Positions 49,938 to 59,211 of a stretch of 64,000 bases of DNA are shown one piece after another (position 1 is the first letter of the stretch; each line of letters starts with the position of its first letter). The notes under the pieces were generated by a model. The model searched no databases, was not told where the DNA came from, and worked only from the letters and a program-made list of their open reading frames with translations. The stretch spans positions 1-64,000 of the forward strand of contig NZ_MNPU01000010.1 in the NCBI RefSeq assembly GCF_001983165.1, in the 5' to 3' direction. This DNA comes from Pseudomonas gessardii (lineage in GTDB: Bacteria > Pseudomonadota > Gammaproteobacteria > Pseudomonadales > Pseudomonadaceae). Made by a program: the position numbers and the translations under genes.

Positions 49938-50894
49938 TTACTTCTTGGCGATAATCACCGCCCGCATCGGCGCCGGCAGCCCTTCAATCGTCTTGCTGTG
50001 GTCCTCAGGATCGAGGAAGTCACTCAGCGACTGATACTTCATCCACTCGGTGCCACGCTGTTCCTCGAGCGTGGTCACGCTCACATCCACGCAACGCACC
50101 TCACTGAACCCGGCACGCCGCAGCCACAGCATCAGCGCCGGCACCGAGGGCAGGAACCACACATTACGCATCTGCGCGTAGCGGTCTTCCGGCACCAGCA
50201 CCTGCTGCTGATCACCCTCGATCACCAAGGTCTCCAGCACCAGTTCGCCGCCCTTGACCAGGCAGTCCTTGAGCGCCAGCAAATGCTCGATGGGCGAGCG
50301 GCGGTGGTAGAACACGCCCATGGAGAACACCGTGTCGAAACCTTCCATGTTCGGCGGCAGGTCCTCGAACGGGAACGGCAGGTGCCAGGCGTTAGGGGCC
50401 GACAGGTAGCGCTGCACCGCCTGGAACTGGCAAAAGAACAGCCAGTTGGGGTCGACGCCAATCACGCTGTCGGCGCCGGCGCCGAGCATGCGCCACATGT
50501 AATAGCCGTTGCCACAGCCCACATCGAGGATGCGCTTGCCCGCAAGGTTCAGGTGCGGTGCGACCCGCGACCATTTCCAGTCCGAGCGCCATTCGGTGTC
50601 TACATGCACCCCGAACAGGTTGAACGGGCCTTTGCGCCACGGGCTCAGGCCCATCAGCGCGGCATGCATCTGCTCACGGGTGGCGTCATCGCAAGCGGTG
50701 TCGAGGGTCAGGCCGTTCAGCAGGTCGACTTCGCTAGGCAGAATCTTGGGCAATGCGTCCAGCGCACTTTGCCAGCGCGCCAGGTCGCCATGGCCCTTTT
50801 CCATTTTTGCATCGAGTTGTGCTTGCAGGCCCTGGGCCCATACGGCCAGGGGAGTGCCGACCAGATGGCGGGCGAGGGGAGACAGATCAATCAT
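49938..50894 (-). CDS. cmoB: tRNA U34 carboxymethyltransferase CmoB
   Basis: 318 aa. The SAM-binding region [30 protein letters not shown], the WRSDWKW motif and the [17 protein letters not shown] block are typical of CmoB, which transfers a carboxymethyl group from carboxy-SAM to 5-hydroxyuridine at the wobble position. The ATG overlaps the cmoA stop (ATGA), so cmoAB is a coupled pair that works in sequence: CmoA makes carboxy-SAM and CmoB uses it. Confidence 0.95.
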   Translation of the reverse strand: MIDLSPLARHLVGTPLAVWAQGLQAQLDAKMEKGHGDLARWQSALDALPKILPSEVDLLNGLTLDTACDDATREQMHAALMGLSPWRKGPFNLFGVHVDTEWRSDWKWSRVAPHLNLAGKRILDVGCGNGYYMWRMLGAGADSVIGVDPNWLFFCQFQAVQRYLSAPNAWHLPFPFEDLPPNMEGFDTVFSMGVFYHRRSPIEHLLALKDCLVKGGELVLETLVIEGDQQQVLVPEDRYAQMRNVWFLPSVPALMLWLRRAGFSEVRCVDVSVTTLEEQRGTEWMKYQSLSDFLDPEDHSKTIEGLPAPMRAVIIAKK

Positions 50895-51634
50895 GGCAAG
50901 GCAATCAACGAGGCAAAGTTAAGACACTGGAACCACGGCACGACTTTCGAGAACCCGGCCGCCAGCAGGCGTTCGCGGTGTTCTTCGAGGCTGTCGGGCT
51001 TCATGACGTTTTCGATGGCGCTGCGCTTCTGGGCGATTTCCAGTTCGCTGTAGCCGTTGGCGCGCTTGAACGCCACATGCAGGTCGGTGAGCAGCGCGTG
51101 TTCCTCGGCATCATTGAAGCGCAGTTTTTCCGAGAGAATCAGCGCGCCACCGGGCAGCAGCGCCTGGCGAATCCGCCCAAGCAGCGCCAGGCGCTCCTCG
51201 GGGGCAATGAATTGCAGGGTGAAGTTCAGCGCCACCACCGAGGCCGGCTGAAACTGCAGGGCGAGGATATCGCCTTCGATCACCTGCACCGGCAACAGCT
51301 CCTGGAACATCGAGTCCTGGCCGTTGAGGTATTCGCGGCAGCGCTCGACCATCGCCGCCGAGTTATCCACCGCGATCACCCGGCAGCCGTCGGTGCGCAC
51401 ATGGCGCCGCAGGGCCTGGGTCACCGCGCCCAGGGACGAACCCAGGTCATACAGCACGCTGCCCGGCTGGGCGAACTGCGCCGCCAGCACGCCGAGGTTC
51501 TCGACAATGGTCGGGTAACCGGGCACCGAACGCTTGATCATGTCCGGGAACACCCGCACCACGTCCTCGTTAAAGGCGAAGTCCGGCACCTGGGGCAAGG
51601 GCTGGGCGAATAGGCGATCGGGTTCTTTGCTCAC
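50891..51634 (-). CDS. cmoA: Carboxy-SAM synthase CmoA
   Basis: 247 aa. Signatures are [34 protein letters not shown], the SAM-fold [37 protein letters not shown] and [15 protein letters not shown]. CmoA converts SAM and prephenate to carboxy-S-adenosyl-methionine for wobble-uridine modification. It is followed by the overlapping cmoB gene. Confidence 0.95.
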   Translation of the reverse strand: MSKEPDRLFAQPLPQVPDFAFNEDVVRVFPDMIKRSVPGYPTIVENLGVLAAQFAQPGSVLYDLGSSLGAVTQALRRHVRTDGCRVIAVDNSAAMVERCREYLNGQDSMFQELLPVQVIEGDILALQFQPASVVALNFTLQFIAPEERLALLGRIRQALLPGGALILSEKLRFNDAEEHALLTDLHVAFKRANGYSELEIAQKRSAIENVMKPDSLEEHRERLLAAGFSKVVPWFQCLNFASLIALP

Positions 51635-51670
51635 GGCTGTTCCGGCGACGAAGTGGAAAAGGCCGGCATT

Positions 51671-52327
51671 TTAGCCAGGTTGGCGAGGCGATGCGCGGGT
51701 TGTCTGATGGAAAGCCGATGCGGTGATGCCCCATTGCCCCAACCAATAGGTAATGATCAACAGATACGGCGCGGCATCGAAGGTCACCACAAAGCGGTTG
51801 ATGCCGATCAGCGTGTCGGAAAACACAAACGACGCCGCCCCGGCCGCCGCCAATTGTGCCGAGCGCTTGGGCACATCGCTGCCCAACCGGGCCAACGCAC
51901 GCCAGAGCATGGCGCTGATCACCAGCGCATACACCACCACCGGAATCAGCAAGTCGCCCAGACCGTGGGAAATCAGGATGCTCAGCAAGATTGCGCCAAC
52001 CACCAGCGCCAGTATCAAGGCAGGCAGCGCTGCACGGCGGCAGTCGCTGAAGTAGGCCTTGAGGTACGCCAGGTGCGCGATCAGGAACGCGCCCAGGCCA
52101 AAGATAAACAGGTCGCCGGGCCAGGCCAGCAACACATCGCCCACCAGGGAGAAAATCAGCCCCAGGCTGATCCAGCGTCGATAGTCGCTGGGCGGCGCAT
52201 CATGCAGCCAACCCAACAGCGCCAAGACCGGCAGCGGCTTGACCAACAGGCAAAGCAAGGTGGCGTGCGTGCTCAGGCCGTAGATAAAGGTAGCCGCACC
52301 CATCAACGCAAGAATCATCCATGGCAT
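51671..52327 (-). CDS. YhhN family membrane protein
   Basis: 218 aa with about seven or eight hydrophobic segments (MILALMGAATFIYGL, LLVKPLPVLALLGWL, ISLGLIFSLVGDVLLAW, LGAFLIAHLAYLKAYF and later). The conserved LLVKPLP, SLVGDVLL, AHLAYL and SDTLIGINRF blocks fit the YhhN/TMEM86 family. TMEM86B is a lysoplasmalogenase, but bacterial YhhN function is not established in pseudomonads. It is one base downstream of icp and 36 bases upstream of cmoA, so it is probably in one operon with them. Confidence 0.88.
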   Translation of the reverse strand: MPWMILALMGAATFIYGLSTHATLLCLLVKPLPVLALLGWLHDAPPSDYRRWISLGLIFSLVGDVLLAWPGDLFIFGLGAFLIAHLAYLKAYFSDCRRAALPALILALVVGAILLSILISHGLGDLLIPVVVYALVISAMLWRALARLGSDVPKRSAQLAAAGAASFVFSDTLIGINRFVVTFDAAPYLLIITYWLGQWGITASAFHQTTRASPRQPG

Positions 52328-52328
52328 A

Positions 52329-52721
52329 TCAGTTCACCGTAATGGCGCAGTCAAAGGTGTCCACCGGATTCACTTCCGGGGCCCAGGGTTGTTGGGAGGT
52401 CAGGCGCAGGCGGCCGCTACCGGCGGTAAAGGCCTGGAAGCGCCAGGTGGATTGCCCGGCGGCACCGACCACGCCGGCGTCCTCGGGGTTGCTGTAGACC
52501 TCGGGGCCGAGGCTGCGCAGCACGCCGCCGGCCGAATCCTGGATCGCCCAGCGATAACCGGTGGTGGGGTTGCTCGGCAAGGTCAGGGTCAGGTTTTGCC
52601 CGGCCTTGAGCTTGAGCGGGCAGGCGCTTTGTTTTTCCACGGTGACGTTTTGCTTCGGTGCACTGGCGCAAGCCGCGAGCAGGGCGAGGCTTAGGGCAAG
52701 AAGCAGGCGGGCAGCGGTCAT
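52329..52721 (-). CDS. icp: Chagasin-type cysteine-peptidase inhibitor lipoprotein
   Basis: 130 aa. The signal sequence has a lipobox LALLAAC cut before Cys18, so it is lipid-anchored. The inhibitor-I42 (chagasin) fold is seen in NPTTGYRW, the first active loop, GAAGQSTWRFQAFTAGSGRL, and the final beta-strand block. Chagasin-type inhibitors block papain-family cysteine peptidases; bacterial ones may protect against host or amoebal enzymes. In P. aeruginosa the icp gene is likewise next to the AsrA Lon-type protease gene. Translation of the YhhN gene probably follows through. Confidence 0.87.
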   Translation of the reverse strand: MTAARLLLALSLALLAACASAPKQNVTVEKQSACPLKLKAGQNLTLTLPSNPTTGYRWAIQDSAGGVLRSLGPEVYSNPEDAGVVGAAGQSTWRFQAFTAGSGRLRLTSQQPWAPEVNPVDTFDCAITVN

Positions 52722-52807
52722 GAAGGCTCCGTTTATTGGCGACGAAGGGCGAGCATAACCGAAGATGAGACAAGGTGTTACAGGGTGGTATTTATGTTGG
52801 CTGTGCC

Positions 52808-52891
52808 GGCCTCATCGCGGGCAAGCCCGCTCCCACACTTGAATGTGTTCACACATCAAAATGTGGGAGCGGGCTTGCCCGCGATGAGGCC
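52808..52891. repeat. REP pair in reverse orientation
   Basis: GCCTCATCGCGGGCAAGCCC with CGCTCCCACA on the left and its inverted mirror on the right place the TGTGGGAGC termini inward. This is tail-to-tail, opposite to the head-out REPINs elsewhere in the window. The 24-base spacer is AT-rich. Confidence 0.82.
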
Positions 52892-52912
52892 AGTGCCGAC
52901 GCTACAGATCTA

Positions 52913-55333
52913 TCAGAACAACACCTTGGCCACATCCGCAAACCGCTTGGCAAAGTGCACTGTCATGCCGTCCTTGAGGTATTCCGGCAACTCTTCAAAG
53001 CTGCCCCGGTTGGGCTCGGGCAGGATCAGTTCATGGATCTTCTGGCGCCGCGCCGCAATCACCTTCTCGCGCACGCCGCCAATCGGCAGCACATGCCCGG
53101 TCAGGGTCAGTTCGCCGGTCATGGCCACGCCTTTTTTCGGCGGCTGGTTGCGCGCCAGCGACAGCAACGCACTGGCCATGGTCACCCCGGCACTCGGGCC
53201 GTCTTTGGGCGTAGCGCCTTCCGGCACATGCAGGTGCACGAAGGCTTCATCGAAGAACTTCGGGTCACCGCCAAACGACTTCAGGTTGGAGCTGATGTAG
53301 CTGTAGGCGATTTCGGCGGATTCCTTCATCACGTCACCCAACTGCCCGGTGAGCTTGAAGCCGCGATTGAGCGTGTGGATGCGCGTCGCCTCGATCGGCA
53401 AGGTCGCGCCGCCCATGCTGGTCCAGGCCAGGCCGGTAATCACCCCGGTGCCCGACAGCACTTGCTCGTTGCGGAACACCGGCATGCCCAGGGAGCTTTC
53501 CAGGTCCTTGTTGCCGATCTTGATCACCGAGTCCGGCTCGTCCAGCAACTTGACCACCGCCTTGCGCACCAGCTTGCCCAGTTGCTTCTCCAGCTGGCGC
53601 ACCCCGGCTTCGCGGGCATAGCCGTCGATCAGGGCGCGCAGGGCGCCGTCGGTGATGCTCAGGCTGGTTTTTGCCACGCCGGCTTTTTCCAACTGCTTGG
53701 GCCACAGGTGGCGCTTGGCGATGGCGACTTTTTCTTCGGTGATATAGCCCGACAGGCGAATCACTTCCATGCGGTCCAGCAACGGGCCGGGGATCGAGTC
53801 CAGGGTGTTGGCGGTGCACACGAACAGCACTTTGGACAGGTCCAGGCGCAGGTCCAGGTAGTGGTCGAGGAATTCGACGTTCTGTTCCGGGTCGAGGGTT
53901 TCCAGCAGGGCCGACGCCGGGTCGCCCTGGAAGCTCTGGCCCATCTTGTCGATCTCGTCGAGCATGATCACCGGGTTCATCACTTCCACATCTTTGAGCG
54001 CCTGCACCAGCTTGCCCGGTAGGGCGCCGATGTAGGTACGGCGATGGCCCTTGATCTCGGCCTCGTCGCGCATGCCGCCGACGCTGAAGCGGTAGAACGG
54101 CCGGCCCAGGGACTCGGCAATCGATTTGCCGACACTGGTCTTGCCCACGCCCGGCGGGCCCACCAGCAGCACGATGGAACCGGCGACCTCGCCTTTATAG
54201 GCGCCCACGGCCAGGAACTCGAGGATGCGACTCTTGATGTCGTCCAGCCCCGCATGGTGTTTATCCAGGACTTTGCGCGCGTGCTTGAGGTCGAGCTTGT
54301 CCTCGCCATACACGCCCCACGGCACCGAGGTGGCCCAGTCCAGGTAGTTGCGTGTCACCGCGTATTCCGGCGAGCCGGTTTCCAGGATCGACAGCTTGTT
54401 GAGTTCTTCATCGATGCGCTTGCGCGCCTGGGCCGGCAGCACCTTGCCTTCCAGGCGTTGCTCGAACTGCTCGACGTCGGCGCTGCGGTCGTCCTTGGTC
54501 AGCCCCAGCTCCTGCTGGATCACCTTGAGCTGTTCCTTGAGGAAGAATTCGCGTTGGTGCTCACCGATCTTGCGGTTCACCTCGGCGGAGATTTCCTTTT
54601 GCAGGCGCGCAACTTCCACCTCTTTGCGCAGCATCGGCAACACTTTTTCCATGCGCTTGAGCATCGGCACGCAGTCCAGCACTTCCTGCAACTCGTTACC
54701 GGTGGCCGAGGTCAGCGCGGCGGCGAAGTCGGTCAGGGGCGACGGGTCGTTGGGGCTGAAGCGGTTGAGGTAGTTCTTCAACTCTTCGCTGTACAGCGGG
54801 TTGAGCGGCAGCAGCTCCTTGATCGCATTGATCAGCGCCATGCCGTAGGCCTTGACCTCATCGGTCGGCTCGCTGGGCTGGTGCGGGTATTCGACTTCCA
54901 CCAGGTACGGTGGGCGATGGTGCTTGAGCCAGGTCTTGATGCGCACGCGGGTCAGGCCCTGGGCGACGAATTGCAGCTTGCCGTTTTCGCGGCTGGCGTG
55001 ATGCACCTTGACCAGGGTGCCGTACAGCGGCAGGGCGGAGGTATCGAAATGCCGTGGGTCTTCGGGTGGGGTGTCCATGAAGAACAGCGCCAGGGAGTGA
55101 TGGTCGGATTTGCTCACCAGCTCCAGGGTCTCGGCCCAGGGCTCTTCATTGACGATCACCGGCAACACTTGCGCCGGGAAGAACGGGCGGTTGTGGATCG
55201 GGATGATATAGACCTTGTCCGGCAGGTTCTGCCCAGGCAGGGCCAGGCCGGTGTTGGACGACGGGGTTTGGGCGTTTTCGGGGTCGGCGTAGTCGTTGAG
55301 GTCGATATCGGGGAATTCTTGCTGGTCGCTCAT
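52913..55333 (-). CDS. asrA: Lon-family ATP-dependent protease (AsrA type)
   Basis: 806 aa. The N-terminal substrate-recognition domain opens with VYIIPIHNRPFFPAQVLPVIV. The AAA+ module has Walker A GPPGVGKTSVGKS near residue 390 and Walker B MLDEIDKM. The protease domain carries the Ser714-Lys757 dyad (PKDGPSAGV and GVREKVIAAR). From memory, the second Lon of pseudomonads (AsrA in P. aeruginosa, PA0779) sits beside icp and supports aminoglycoside and heat-shock responses. The name is by synteny and length. ATP-driven degradation of damaged or regulatory proteins is certain at family level. Confidence 0.92.
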   Translation of the reverse strand: MSDQQEFPDIDLNDYADPENAQTPSSNTGLALPGQNLPDKVYIIPIHNRPFFPAQVLPVIVNEEPWAETLELVSKSDHHSLALFFMDTPPEDPRHFDTSALPLYGTLVKVHHASRENGKLQFVAQGLTRVRIKTWLKHHRPPYLVEVEYPHQPSEPTDEVKAYGMALINAIKELLPLNPLYSEELKNYLNRFSPNDPSPLTDFAAALTSATGNELQEVLDCVPMLKRMEKVLPMLRKEVEVARLQKEISAEVNRKIGEHQREFFLKEQLKVIQQELGLTKDDRSADVEQFEQRLEGKVLPAQARKRIDEELNKLSILETGSPEYAVTRNYLDWATSVPWGVYGEDKLDLKHARKVLDKHHAGLDDIKSRILEFLAVGAYKGEVAGSIVLLVGPPGVGKTSVGKSIAESLGRPFYRFSVGGMRDEAEIKGHRRTYIGALPGKLVQALKDVEVMNPVIMLDEIDKMGQSFQGDPASALLETLDPEQNVEFLDHYLDLRLDLSKVLFVCTANTLDSIPGPLLDRMEVIRLSGYITEEKVAIAKRHLWPKQLEKAGVAKTSLSITDGALRALIDGYAREAGVRQLEKQLGKLVRKAVVKLLDEPDSVIKIGNKDLESSLGMPVFRNEQVLSGTGVITGLAWTSMGGATLPIEATRIHTLNRGFKLTGQLGDVMKESAEIAYSYISSNLKSFGGDPKFFDEAFVHLHVPEGATPKDGPSAGVTMASALLSLARNQPPKKGVAMTGELTLTGHVLPIGGVREKVIAARRQKIHELILPEPNRGSFEELPEYLKDGMTVHFAKRFADVAKVLF

Positions 55334-55442
55334 GGGGCACCTGCATAGGGAAGTATGGAGGTTAGATGGGGCGGGTCGGCGGTGGTTTCAATGGCGCGGG
55401 GTGCTTAGCAACAAATTGCATGATATTAACCCCAACGGCTCG

Positions 55443-55556
55443 CCTGCTCGTTCCCACGCTCTGCGTGGGAATGCATCCCCAGGACGCTCCGCGTCCCAAG
55501 AGCGGACGCAGAGCGTCCAAGGCGGCATTCCCACGCGGAGCGTGGGAACGAGCAGG
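55443..55556. repeat. Large palindromic repeat between the Lon and GntR genes
   Basis: CCTGCTCGTTCCCACGCT and AGCGTGGGAACGAGCAGG form the outer arms of a 114-base near-palindrome. Inside are further dyads: GTTCCCACGC...GCGTGGGAA, and GACGCTC(C)GCGTC against GGACGCAGAGCGTCC. It is unrelated in sequence to the REPINs here. It ends exactly at the stop codon of the GntR gene, so a terminator-like or mRNA-end role is possible. Confidence 0.8.
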
Positions 55557-56546
55557 TCAGCTGAGCTTCTTGAGGTAGCCCGGCAACGGCTGCTCCGGTA
55601 ATACCGACAACACCTTCAAGCGCTGCAACATCCGTTGCCGTGCCCGCTGCAAATGCTCGCGCAGGTTCAGCGCCGCCGCATCGAATGCCCCATGCAGCAG
55701 CAATTCCAGGATCAACCGGTGTTCGGCGAGCATCGCAGGATCGGCGCCGATGCCCAGCAGGCGATAGAAAATCCGGCTGATGATCATCGGGCTCTGGCCT
55801 TGGCGGATCAGGGCGGCGATCTTGCGGTTCTGCAGGCCTGCCAGGCAGTGCTGGTGCAGGTCGGCTTCCAGCTGTTCGATATCTTCCAGGCTGCAATGGG
55901 CGCGGTCTTGAGCGTCGATCACCCGTTGCAACATGGCTTCGAGCACCTCGCGCGCCAGGCCTGGGGCGCTCTGGCGCAGGGCTTCGGGCTCCAGGCAGGC
56001 GCGCAGTTCGTAGTCTTCGGTGACTTCCCGGGCGGTCAGCGGCCCGGCCAGCCATTGCGAGTACGGCTCCTTTTCCACCAGGCCGCGGTCGCGCAGGCGC
56101 ATCAAGGCTTCACGCACCACCGCGCGGCTGACGCCATAGTGATCGGCGGCGGCCTGCTCATCGAGGCGGTAGTGGCCGAAGGCGACACAAGTGGACAGCG
56201 CCGCGCCGATTTCCTCGACGATCCGCTCGCCCAGGGGCCGGGTGTCTACCAGCTCATCATCGCCGTTCAGGCCCAGGTGTGCAGGGCTCAGGGGCAGGCG
56301 CAGCGGCTCCAGCGCCAGGCCTTCGGGGTTGATCAGGTAGCCCCGGCCATCGAAACGGCAGATCAGGCCTTCTGTATGCAGCAGGTCCAGGGCCTTGCGC
56401 ACCGGCACGCGGCTGGTGCCGAACAGTTCGGCCAGCGGCGCCTCCAGCAGGACCAACCCGTGGCGCGCGGTGCCGCTGACGATCGCATCCCGCAACAACT
56501 GGTGAATCATCGCGTAACGGGAGGCCGAGGCGGACACTGCTTTCAT
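55557..56546 (-). CDS. GntR-family regulator with two winged-helix domains and FCD
   Basis: 329 aa, unusually long. The start MKAVSASASRYAMIHQLL is preferred and has GAGAAAG upstream. The first GntR winged helix (about 8-75) is seen in LLRDAIVSGTARHGLVLLEAPLAELFGTSRVPVRKALDLL. A second complete one (about 105-175) reads IVEEIGAALSTCVAFGHYRLDEQAAADHYGVSRAVVREALMRLRDRGLV. A C-terminal FCD-type helical ligand domain follows (about 185-320). It is divergent from the imidase-like gene at 56955, so it is the likely repressor or activator of that cluster. Confidence 0.9.
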   Translation of the reverse strand: MKAVSASASRYAMIHQLLRDAIVSGTARHGLVLLEAPLAELFGTSRVPVRKALDLLHTEGLICRFDGRGYLINPEGLALEPLRLPLSPAHLGLNGDDELVDTRPLGERIVEEIGAALSTCVAFGHYRLDEQAAADHYGVSRAVVREALMRLRDRGLVEKEPYSQWLAGPLTAREVTEDYELRACLEPEALRQSAPGLAREVLEAMLQRVIDAQDRAHCSLEDIEQLEADLHQHCLAGLQNRKIAALIRQGQSPMIISRIFYRLLGIGADPAMLAEHRLILELLLHGAFDAAALNLREHLQRARQRMLQRLKVLSVLPEQPLPGYLKKLS

Positions 56547-56671
56547 TGCTTTCTCTGGGGCATGTAGGACGGTGGCCGGGGATTCTCTCATAGATGCGCC
56601 TGTCACTCTGCGCCACATCGGCGGCGCTTTTTTGGGGCCTGGAATCTAGGGCTGTTACTTTTCTGCACTAA

Positions 56672-56698
56672 AATGTATTTATTTATAAAAGATACATT
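56672..56698. promoter_or_regulatory. Inverted repeat near the GntR promoter
   Basis: AATGTAT at 56672-56678 and ATACATT at 56692-56698 are exact inverted arms separated by 13 AT-rich bases. It lies about 130 bases upstream of the GntR start codon, in a TGTA/TACA-containing AT-rich block like the one at 56837. It may be a second operator for the same regulator. Confidence 0.5.
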
Positions 56699-56768
56699 AT
56701 TTCATTGAGGGCTCATCCCTGAAGCCTTGCACGATTTTTTCTCGGACTCGACACCCCCCTAGCCCGTA

Positions 56769-56793
56769 GGTCTTGGCGATATCGCCAGAGACC
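56769..56793. promoter_or_regulatory. 25-base palindrome upstream of the sigma-54-like promoter
   Basis: The core TGGCGATATCGCCA at 56774-56787 is a perfect 14-base palindrome flanked by GGTCT and (G)AGACC with one offset base. Its centre is about 60 bases before the predicted start of the 56816 promoter. It could be an activator site or form an mRNA hairpin. Confidence 0.5.
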
Positions 56794-56815
56794 AGGCTGC
56801 CGTGTGCTGAACGGC

Positions 56816-56830
56816 TGGCACGAAACCTGC
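56816..56830 (+). promoter_or_regulatory. Candidate sigma-54 (RpoN) promoter of the imidase-like cluster
   Basis: TGGCACGAAACCTGC matches the sigma-54 consensus TGGCAC-N5-TTGC except for C for the first T of the -12 element. GG and GC are exactly ten bases apart. It lies 125 bases before the ATG of the imidase-like gene on the same strand. Predicted initiation about 12 bases past GC falls in the palindrome at 56837-56850. Confidence 0.6.
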
Positions 56831-56836
56831 CTTTAT

Positions 56837-56867
56837 AAAATGTACATTTTATTAATATGTACGTTTT
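56837..56867. promoter_or_regulatory. Tandem TGTAC operator-like palindromes
   Basis: AAAATGTACATTTT at 56837-56850 is a perfect 14-base palindrome. AATATGTACGTTTT at 56854-56867 repeats the TGTAC core 17 bases farther on. The first overlaps the predicted transcription start of the sigma-54-like promoter, the classical position for a repressor. The adjacent GntR protein is the natural candidate. Confidence 0.6.
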
Positions 56868-56954
56868 AGGTGGGCTGGATGTCAAAGGCCCCTGCAATGG
56901 CCGGGGATTTTGCCAGCGGCCGCGACGAGCACTCACGCTTCAAGGAGACACACC

Positions 56955-57833
56955 ATGGCTAAAGACATTCTCTGTGCATTTGGCGTCGACGTTGACGCCG
57001 TCGCCGGCTGGCTCGGTTCCTACGGTGGTGAAGACTCACCCGATGACATTTCCCGTGGCCTGTTCGCCGGTGAAATCGGCGCGCCACGCCTGCTCAAGTT
57101 GTTCGAGCGCTACGGCCTGCGCACCACCTGGTTTATCCCCGGGCATTCGATGGAAACCTTCCCCGAGCAGATGAAGGCCGTGGCCGATGCCGGCCACGAA
57201 ATCGGCGTGCATGGCTACAGCCATGAAAACCCCATCGCGATGACGGCCGAGCAGGAAGAAATCGTCCTCGACAAGTCCATCGAACTGATCACCCAGGTCA
57301 CAGGCAAACGCCCCACCGGCTACGTCGCGCCCTGGTGGGAATTTAGCAAGGTGACCAACGAGCTGCTGCTGAAAAAGGGCATCAAGTATGACCACAGCCT
57401 GATGCACAACGACTTCCACCCCTATTACGTACGCAAGGGCGACAGCTGGACCAAGATCGACTACAGCCAGCACCCCGACACCTGGATGAAACCCCTGGTG
57501 CGCGGCGAAGAAACCGACCTGGTGGAGATCCCCGCCAACTGGTACCTCGACGACCTGCCGCCCATGATGTTTATCAAGAAGGCGCCCAACAGCCACGGTT
57601 TCGTCAACCCACGGCACCTTGAAGAAATGTGGCGCGACCAGTTCGACTGGGTCTACCGCGAACACGAACACGCCGTGTTCACCATGACCATCCACCCCGA
57701 TGTGTCGGGCCGTCCGCAAGTGCTGTTGATGCTGGAACGCTTGATCGAACACATCCAGGGCCATGCCGGCGTGCGCTTCGTCACCTTCGACGAAATCGCC
57801 GACGACTTTATCCGCCGCCAACCCCGTACCTGA
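56955..57833 (+). CDS. Polysaccharide-deacetylase-fold hydrolase, HP0310/cyclic-imidase type
   Basis: 292 aa; AAGGAG precedes ATG 56955. No signal peptide, so cytoplasmic. The NodB-fold metal triad is D14 ([10 protein letters not shown]), H86 and H90 ([10 protein letters not shown]), with later [17 protein letters not shown] and TMTIHPDV. It resembles, from memory, Helicobacter HP0310 (an atypical peptidoglycan-deacetylase structure) and the cyclic-imide hydrolase (imidase) of P. putida, also about 293 aa. The metabolic neighbours favour hydrolysis of a cyclic imide or ureide over cell-wall work, but this needs assay. First gene of a plus-strand cluster. Confidence 0.85.
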   Translation: MAKDILCAFGVDVDAVAGWLGSYGGEDSPDDISRGLFAGEIGAPRLLKLFERYGLRTTWFIPGHSMETFPEQMKAVADAGHEIGVHGYSHENPIAMTAEQEEIVLDKSIELITQVTGKRPTGYVAPWWEFSKVTNELLLKKGIKYDHSLMHNDFHPYYVRKGDSWTKIDYSQHPDTWMKPLVRGEETDLVEIPANWYLDDLPPMMFIKKAPNSHGFVNPRHLEEMWRDQFDWVYREHEHAVFTMTIHPDVSGRPQVLLMLERLIEHIQGHAGVRFVTFDEIADDFIRRQPRT

Positions 57834-57860
57834 CCCTTTGCCCCCATCGAGGCGCGATCC

Positions 57861-59201
57861 ATGTCTATCTACAACAAGCTCGACCTGACTGGCTGGAAAC
57901 CCCGGCAACTGACGGCCAAGGAGGTACGCTTTGCCACCTGGATTGCATTTTTTGCCTGGGTGTTCGCGGTGTATGACTTCATCCTGTTCGGCACGCTGTT
58001 GCCGGAAATCGGCCGGCACTTTGGCTGGGGTGAAGTGGAGCAAGCCGAGATCGCGACCTGGGTGGCGGTGGGGACGGCGATCGTCGCCCTGGCCATCGGC
58101 CCGCTGGTGGACAGGCTGGGGCGGCGCACCGGGATTATCTTCACCGTCGCCGGCTCTGCCGTGTGCTCGGCGCTGACCGCCATCGGCGGCGCGTGGGGCA
58201 AGTCGCCACTGATTCTGATCCGCTCCCTGGGTGGCCTGGGCTATGCCGAGGAAACGGTCAACGCCACCTACCTGAGCGAGCTGTATGCGGCTTCCGACGA
58301 CCCGAAACTGGCCAAGCGTCGCGGCTTTATCTACAGCCTGGTACAGGGCGGCTGGCCGGTCGGCGCGCTGATCGCGGCGGGCCTGACGGCGCTGCTGTTG
58401 CCGATCATCGGCTGGCAGGGCTGCTTTATCTTCGCTGCAATCCCGGCCATCGTCATTGCGGTCATGGCGCGCAAGCTCAAGGAGAGCCCGCAGTTCCAGA
58501 TCCACCAGCGCATCACCCAATTGCGCAAGCGCGGCGCGGTGAGCGAGGCGCAGAACGTCGCGCTGACCTACGGCGTGGACTACGACGAACACAGCAAGGC
58601 CGGCCTCAAGGCGGCCTTCCGTGGTCCGGCACGCCGGGCAACCCTGGTGATCGGCGCGGCGATCCTGCTCAACTGGGCGGCGATCCAGGTGTTCAGCGTG
58701 CTGGGCACCTCGGTGATCATCAGCGTGCACCAGATCTCGTTCGAGAACTCGCTGATCATCCTGGTGCTGTCCAACCTGGTGGGCTACTGCGGCTACCTGT
58801 GCCACGGCTGGATGGGCGACAAGATCGGCCGGCGCAATGTCATCGGCCTGGGCTGGATGCTCGGCGGCCTGGCGTTTGCCGGCATGCTCTACGGCCCGAG
58901 CACGATGCCCATGGTGGTCGGGCTGTACAGCCTGGGCCTGTTCTTTTTGATCGGCCCGTACTCGGCGGCGCTGTTCTTTATCAGTGAAAGTTTCCCCACC
59001 AGCATCCGCGCCACCGGCGGCGCGATCATCCATGCCATGGGCCCGTTGGGCGCGGTAGTCGCCGGCTTTGGCGCGACCCAGGTGCTGTCCTCAGGCAGCG
59101 ATTGGCAGACCGCCGCCCTGTATTTCGGCGCGCTGCCGTGCTTGCTCTCTGGCGCGCTGATGTTTGCCGCCCGCCATGTGCGCCCGGAAACCGTTCAGTA
59201 A
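57861..59201 (+). CDS. MFS transporter of the imide cluster
   Basis: 446 aa with about twelve membrane helices. MFS signature A occurs twice: [13 protein letters not shown] after helix 2 and [14 protein letters not shown] in the second half. An internal motif, [19 protein letters not shown], and [16 protein letters not shown] fit the sugar/acid-proton symporter branch (AAHS/SHS-like). Its likely role is uptake of the substrate of the neighbouring hydrolase. It starts 27 bases after the imidase-like gene and ends 10 bases before the first SDR gene, so it is within one operon. Confidence 0.88.
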   Translation: MSIYNKLDLTGWKPRQLTAKEVRFATWIAFFAWVFAVYDFILFGTLLPEIGRHFGWGEVEQAEIATWVAVGTAIVALAIGPLVDRLGRRTGIIFTVAGSAVCSALTAIGGAWGKSPLILIRSLGGLGYAEETVNATYLSELYAASDDPKLAKRRGFIYSLVQGGWPVGALIAAGLTALLLPIIGWQGCFIFAAIPAIVIAVMARKLKESPQFQIHQRITQLRKRGAVSEAQNVALTYGVDYDEHSKAGLKAAFRGPARRATLVIGAAILLNWAAIQVFSVLGTSVIISVHQISFENSLIILVLSNLVGYCGYLCHGWMGDKIGRRNVIGLGWMLGGLAFAGMLYGPSTMPMVVGLYSLGLFFLIGPYSAALFFISESFPTSIRATGGAIIHAMGPLGAVVAGFGATQVLSSGSDWQTAALYFGALPCLLSGALMFAARHVRPETVQ

Positions 59202-59211
59202 GGAGTGTTTG

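Noticed and set aside
53334..55348. Long frames overlapping the Lon gene on both strands
   Set aside because: Shadow frames of a well-supported Lon-family gene.
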